From Corynebacterium mendelii (lineage in GTDB: Bacteria; Actinomycetota; Actinomycetes; Mycobacteriales; Mycobacteriaceae), in assembly GCF_017307055.1 (NCBI RefSeq), contig NZ_JAFLEQ010000017.1:70444-130088 (forward strand): a DNA stretch of 59,645 nt, in the 5' to 3' direction. The position numbers and the translations under genes were made by a program. This document shows, piece after piece, positions 56,345 through 59,645 of this stretch. The notes beneath the pieces are model-generated. The model did not search any database. It saw only the letters and a list, made by a program, of their open reading frames with translations, and was not told the origin of the DNA. Positions within the stretch are counted from its first letter, which is position 1. Each line of letters begins with the position of its first letter.

Positions 56345-56436
56345 TTGACAATAAGCGTTGCTCGTGAATGCTTGTGTGACTAGTGGGGCGAATGTGACTT
56401 GTTTTTACGCGAGAAACCAGGGTTTCTCATTTTTTT
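56345..56436 (+). ncRNA. Possible small RNA with own promoter and terminator
   Basis: A consensus -35 TTGACA (56345-56350) is followed after 16-17 bp by a weak -10 (AATGCT/ATGCTT, 56367-56373) and then by a perfect intrinsic terminator, GAGAAACC-AG-GGTTTCTC with T7 (56411-56436), all on the plus strand. The transcript would be about 57 nt. No plus-strand gene exists upstream for this terminator. It could instead be a reverse-acting terminator of the PanC-like gene, whose stop lies 11 bp away. Confidence 0.4.
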
Positions 56437-56446
56437 CTAAGACAGC

Positions 56447-57487
56447 TCACCTGTTGTCTGTGTCGCTGTCACGGTGGTGTCGGGCGGAGCGGATTTCGTC
56501 GACTTTACGTTTGAGGCTTTTCAGTTCCCGGTATTCCTGCTCGGACAACTCACTGTCCAACCCTGCAGCATTCAAGGCCGCCTGGACGATCTCTTTTTCC
56601 TGCCGGGCCGTCAGGTCCTCACAGATCACGCCCACATTGTCGACCAGCCGGGTATCCCCTATTCTCACCGCCGCAATCAGCCGCGCCTCGGTGTGATCAC
56701 CGGTGACTGCGGTGATCGGGTTGAGCCAGCAGTCGGTGATCTCCAGGTAGTCGATGTCGATGCCGGGTACCGATTCAAGGACCATCTGCGCGGTTTCTTT
56801 CACCTTCTCCGGTCCCTGCGGCCCGGCATGGGCACCGGCAGTCAGTGCGGCGGAAAGCGCAATAGCGGTTTCACGTTGTTCGGGAGACAGCTGCTTTTCC
56901 GCCCGCGAAACGGCCACCCCATCACGCCTTCGAATAACCGGAACGGAATGCACAGTTATTTCCCACGATAGGTCAGTAACCATCTGTTGAACGAGTAACA
57001 AATGTTGGTATTTTTTCTCACCGATGACAACGTCGGAACAATGTGACTGGTTGATGAGCTTGGCGACAGCGGTGAGATATTTATCGAAGTATCCCGGTTG
57101 CACGGCACCTTCCAGACACGCCCCCAATTCACCAGCAGTCACAGTAGTGCGAAATCCCGAGGGGAAAAGTTCATCCATCGAGGGAACGTAGACTAGCTCA
57201 CACCCTGCTTGCTCCAATCGGGCGCGATCCTGGTCAGCGATGACGGCAACCGTCATTTTGTCGGCGCCATTCCCCATAAGAGTTTGTTCATCAATCACTG
57301 CCGCTACGACCACCGCCCTCGGCAGGCTCCGTGCAGCGCAAATCAATTCGATATGAGCTTCATGGAGAGGCAATTGCACCGGAACAAGCACCACAGGACG
57401 CCCGGTTTTCCTCAGCGCACGAGTCGTCTGTGCCAAGGAGTCACCTTTTGTGTGCAGTGATAGTTTTCCCGCTTGATAGCCAGGCAT
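56447..57487 (-). CDS. Divergent PanC-like protein (pantothenate synthetase homologue)
   Basis: A 346-residue protein aligning with pantothenate synthetase over most of its length: ELVYVPSMDELFPSGFRTTV, LEGAVQPGYFDKYLTAVAKL, IGEKKYQHLLLVQQMV, DYLEITDCWLNPI and RIGDTRLVDNVGV. The catalytic parts are changed: PTMGALHEGH reads PVQLPLHEAH (His42, His45), the FVNPxQF loop reads VIDEQTLMGN, GEKDxQQ reads GEKKYQH, and LxxSSRN reads VAVSRAEK. A C-terminal basic coiled-coil extension of about 60 residues is added. It may be an inactive or repurposed paralogue. No panB or panD is nearby. Codon use is less GC-rich than in genes before 53 kb. Confidence 0.7.
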   Translation of the reverse strand: MPGYQAGKLSLHTKGDSLAQTTRALRKTGRPVVLVPVQLPLHEAHIELICAARSLPRAVVVAAVIDEQTLMGNGADKMTVAVIADQDRARLEQAGCELVYVPSMDELFPSGFRTTVTAGELGACLEGAVQPGYFDKYLTAVAKLINQSHCSDVVIGEKKYQHLLLVQQMVTDLSWEITVHSVPVIRRRDGVAVSRAEKQLSPEQRETAIALSAALTAGAHAGPQGPEKVKETAQMVLESVPGIDIDYLEITDCWLNPITAVTGDHTEARLIAAVRIGDTRLVDNVGVICEDLTARQEKEIVQAALNAAGLDSELSEQEYRELKSLKRKVDEIRSARHHRDSDTDNR

Positions 57488-57837
57488 AGCTTTCGTTTCC
57501 GTTTGTCGCGTTCGATCTAATTGATAGACGTGGCTGTTCGCATTTAGCCACAGTTCATCGGGCCAATGCTAGTCTCCCCGCTGCCTGTTCAGTGGCTACG
57601 CGGCCGTGTGTCCACCAATTGCTGGTTTCGTCTACGGAAAAACAGTGGAAAGGTACTGTCCGATCTGACAGAGTAATCTGGAAGGGCAGCGACGGGACTG
57701 CCGCATCGGGGCTTTCTAGCCGGAGTAGCAACCACAGTATTTCTGATCGGCCTTGCAGGCGACCGTCATCAGGCAGGTGAATTCCGGTACTGGCCACACG
57801 CGCACCAATCCACCCCACACCACTGACAGCGGTTGAC
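57488..57837. other. Divergent intergenic region, PanC-like / DeoR
   Basis: No supported gene in 350 bases. CTGTC-CGATCT-GACAG (57656-57671) is a short inverted repeat that could bind the DeoR protein; GGCT...AGCC (near 57530-57547) is another weak one. Confidence 0.4.
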
Positions 57838-58608
57838 ATGACACAGGCCAAATATCCGACTGAACGTCGAGCAGAGCTTCTACGAACACTTGCAGCAGAA
57901 GGGCGCATCGAAGTAGCACTCGCTGCTGACCGCCTTGGGGTGACAACAGAAACAGTCCGCAAGGATTTGACCGCCCTTGAGTCACAGGGGAGGTTAAGGC
58001 GCATCCATGGTGGTGCGGTTCCAGTAGAAAAACTCAATTTTGAGCCAGACCTCAGCTCCAGAACCGCGATGTCGGAGGAGAAAACCCGAATAGCCAAGGC
58101 AGCACTGGACTATTTGCCGAGTTCCGGAAGTGTCCTGCTCGATGCAGGAACAACCACCCAGGCGCTAGCGGATGCAATCGGTCCTGACACACACTTGCGG
58201 TTCTATTCGAACTCTGTGCCGGTTGCTTTCAGCCTGCTCAAGGTGCCGGGGGTGGAAGTGGATTTGCTGGGGGGAACACTACGCCGCACAACTGTTGCCG
58301 CCGTCGGGGAACGCATTTGCAGGATGCTCGACGAAATTAATGTTGACGTTGTGTTCCTCGGTACGAATGGCCTGTCCGCCGCCCGGGGACTAACAACACC
58401 CAATCCTGAGGAAGCAGCAGTCAAACGCCGAATGCTCGCTACCGCGGAGACGCGCATTCTGTTGACCGACCACTCTAAGTTCGGTCTTGTGCGCGGCATC
58501 CGCCACGCCGAGCTTCGTGACATCGACATAGTCATCACCGATTCCGGCACCACCGCCAAGCAGTGTGAAATGATTCGTGCCGCAGGTCCAGAGATTGTTC
58601 TGGTCTAG
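57838..58608 (+). CDS. DeoR-family sugar-phosphate-responsive repressor
   Basis: A 256-residue regulator with an N-terminal HTH (ERRAELLRTLAAEGRIEVALAADRLGVTTETVRKDL region) and a DeoRC sensor domain: LLDAGTTTQALAD, FYSNSVPVAFSL, DLLGGTLRRTTVAAVGE, DVVFLGTNGLS and TDHSKFG. It resembles GlpR/FruR/SugR-type repressors of sugar catabolic or PTS genes but is not clearly orthologous to SugR. Likely target: the gene beginning at the end of this window or the adjacent HAD phosphatase. ATG 57838 has no strong Shine-Dalgarno box. Confidence 0.88.
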   Translation: MTQAKYPTERRAELLRTLAAEGRIEVALAADRLGVTTETVRKDLTALESQGRLRRIHGGAVPVEKLNFEPDLSSRTAMSEEKTRIAKAALDYLPSSGSVLLDAGTTTQALADAIGPDTHLRFYSNSVPVAFSLLKVPGVEVDLLGGTLRRTTVAAVGERICRMLDEINVDVVFLGTNGLSAARGLTTPNPEEAAVKRRMLATAETRILLTDHSKFGLVRGIRHAELRDIDIVITDSGTTAKQCEMIRAAGPEIVLV

Positions 58609-58648
58609 ACCCCGGACCTGTCGACTTCCGCAGCCTCCCGCAACCCAA

Positions 58649-59380
58649 CTACGGTGTGCGCTCGGACCCGGATACGACCAGTGCAGACAGCATTTCCGAT
58701 GTGACATTGTCCAGGCCATCAACCGAACACACCCTAGCTTGCGGATATCTGGCACGTGCCTGTTTCTCAAGCTCGCCTGATCGTCCCCCGACCAATAGCA
58801 CGGCTGCGCCAGACTCCAGACCTGCTGTCATACCGCCCGACGAATCTTCGACAACCACACAGCGCCGGATATCCGCCCCGACTTTCTCGGCTGCAGCCAA
58901 ATAGGGATCTGGTGCTGGTTTACACCGGTCGGTCTCATCACCTGCGACTGATGCTGCAAAAGGACTGGTTGCCGCACTGATCGTAATGTCGACCAACGGC
59001 CGAAACGAAGATGAGACCAAGGCACACGGGACATCAGCGCCCTCCAACTCGGCCAGAAGCTTTTTAGCTCCCGGCAGCCAAGGACAGTGGTGTTCCAGTG
59101 ATGCGCCAACCCGGTCGACGAGAGTATCAGCCAATTCTTTCGGAGTCCCTGGCATGCCTTTGCTGATCATGGCCGCGGTGGCCTGAAGAAGCGGGATACC
59201 GAACACCCGAGCGGTGTCCTCTTCCGTCCAATCAACCCCGTACTCCCGAGCGAGATCGATTTCTGCATCAAGCCAGAGAGACTCCGAATCAATGAGGGTT
59301 CCGTCCATATCGAACAAAACCGCCGCAGGCTGGTGCGGGTTGCACGGTCCGTGCGCATGGTCAGTTACCTGTGCATTCAT
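58649..59380 (-). CDS. HAD-superfamily (subclass IA) phosphatase or phosphoglucomutase-like
   Basis: A 243-residue enzyme with motif I FDMDGTLIDSE, motif II LVSSSFR, Lys in DRCKPAPDPYL and motif IV VVVEDSSGGMTAG, and a helical cap between 30 and 100, as in sugar-phosphate phosphatases and beta-phosphoglucomutase. Start ATG 59380 is preferred over TTG 59389: minus-strand TACATT (59393-59388) ends seven bases upstream, a leaderless signature. Convergent with the DeoR gene; together they suggest a carbohydrate locus. Substrate unknown. Confidence 0.87.
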   Translation of the reverse strand: MNAQVTDHAHGPCNPHQPAAVLFDMDGTLIDSESLWLDAEIDLAREYGVDWTEEDTARVFGIPLLQATAAMISKGMPGTPKELADTLVDRVGASLEHHCPWLPGAKKLLAELEGADVPCALVSSSFRPLVDITISAATSPFAASVAGDETDRCKPAPDPYLAAAEKVGADIRRCVVVEDSSGGMTAGLESGAAVLLVGGRSGELEKQARARYPQARVCSVDGLDNVTSEMLSALVVSGSERTP

Positions 59381-59583
59381 ACGCCCCAATGTAGTTGCGA
59401 ATCATCCGGTTACGCGACCCTGACACTTCACTACAACGCACCGTGATAGGCCAGCTTTTTCGCCGCTGAACTGTGAAGAAGTGCCCACGGAGAGTCCAAC
59501 GCACAATGCCACAGCTTGGCTTTATTTGGTTTTCTATTGTTTTTATTGCGTTCAGGTGGCAGGCTTAGTGACAAACGAAGATA

Positions 59584-59605
59584 AACCCAATTTTATTGTT
59601 GGGTT
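59584..59605 (+). promoter_or_regulatory. Leader hairpin of the terminal gene
   Basis: AACCCAA-N8-TTGGGTT is a perfect seven-pair stem about 20 bases before the start codon of the truncated gene. GGTTACCAACC right after it could form an alternative fold. The preceding AT-rich stretch (59390-59583) has no gene and should carry the promoter. Confidence 0.45.
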
Positions 59606-59624
59606 ACCAACCGAGGAGGCCAGG

Positions 59625-59645
59625 TTGACTGGACAACCCACCGCC
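59625..59645 (+). CDS. Start of a truncated gene (partial)
   Basis: TTG at 59625 with GAGGAGG five bases upstream opens a frame MTGQPTA that runs off the window end. The strong Shine-Dalgarno box supports a real start. Product not identifiable; the DeoR and HAD neighbours hint at a sugar transport or PTS gene. Confidence 0.5.

Noticed and set aside
57592..57780. 62-codon plus-strand frame upstream of the DeoR gene
   Set aside because: GTG start without a ribosome-binding site, no family resemblance, and a composition like non-coding sequence.

Overview
The window is high-GC actinobacterial DNA, almost certainly from a Corynebacterium chromosome. Several marker sets point there: a Pqo/PoxB with an MFS-TetR pair, thrE followed by a histone-like gene and otsA/otsB, a mycolic-acid porin pair (porH/porA) beside ppk2, and a carD-lpqE-radA block that also exists in Mycobacterium tuberculosis. 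The species cannot be fixed from sequence alone. No insertion sequence, prophage, rRNA or CRISPR array was found.

Layout: (1) 0-6.5 kb: pyruvate:quinone oxidoreductase, an MFS pump with its TetR repressor behind a two-operator promoter, tRNA-Thr(UGU) with a strong terminator, and the threonine exporter thrE. (2) 6.6-12.6 kb: a lysine-rich H1-like protein, trehalose synthesis otsA/otsB around a small lipoprotein, a lone degenerate SMC/OLD-like ATPase, and an IpsA-like LacI regulator. (3) 12.6-25 kb: secreted cutinase-type esterase, then the conserved rlmB-cysS-ispF-ispD-carD run opposite lpqE-radA, a membrane protein, beta-carbonic anhydrase and mutY. disA, which normally follows radA, is absent. 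(4) 25-33 kb: second ThrE-family protein, clpC with a candidate ClgR operator, Pr6Pr membrane protein, lysS. (5) 32.9-45.2 kb: one long minus-strand cluster: Rossmann/DUF2520 protein, coiled-coil DUF6779-type membrane protein, DUF3180 protein, folK, folB, folP, folE, ftsH, hpt, tilS and dacB, with many overlapping or closely spaced genes. (6) 45.5-53.8 kb: ppa, a K+ channel, a rhodanese, a MarR regulator, a Pls-type single-module membrane NRPS and a TetR regulator. (7) 54.3-59.6 kb: ppk2, porA/porH with a rich control region, then a lower-GC accessory end holding a divergent PanC-like protein, a DeoR regulator, a HAD phosphatase and the first codons of another gene.

Most genes are housekeeping: folate, isoprenoid, tRNA charging and modification, proteolysis, purine salvage, trehalose and cell envelope. 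Two features stand out. The first is the 1339-residue A-T-membrane synthetase, whose adenylation pocket reads as a lysine code, so it is likely an epsilon-poly-lysine (or similar homopolymer) synthetase. The second is the porHA upstream region, which combines a consensus promoter, a near-perfect CRP/GlxR site centred near -93.5, two 5'-UTR hairpins and, further out, an inverted repeat and a possible small RNA. Many start codons lie 6-8 nt after a TANNNT hexamer, indicating frequent leaderless mRNAs.
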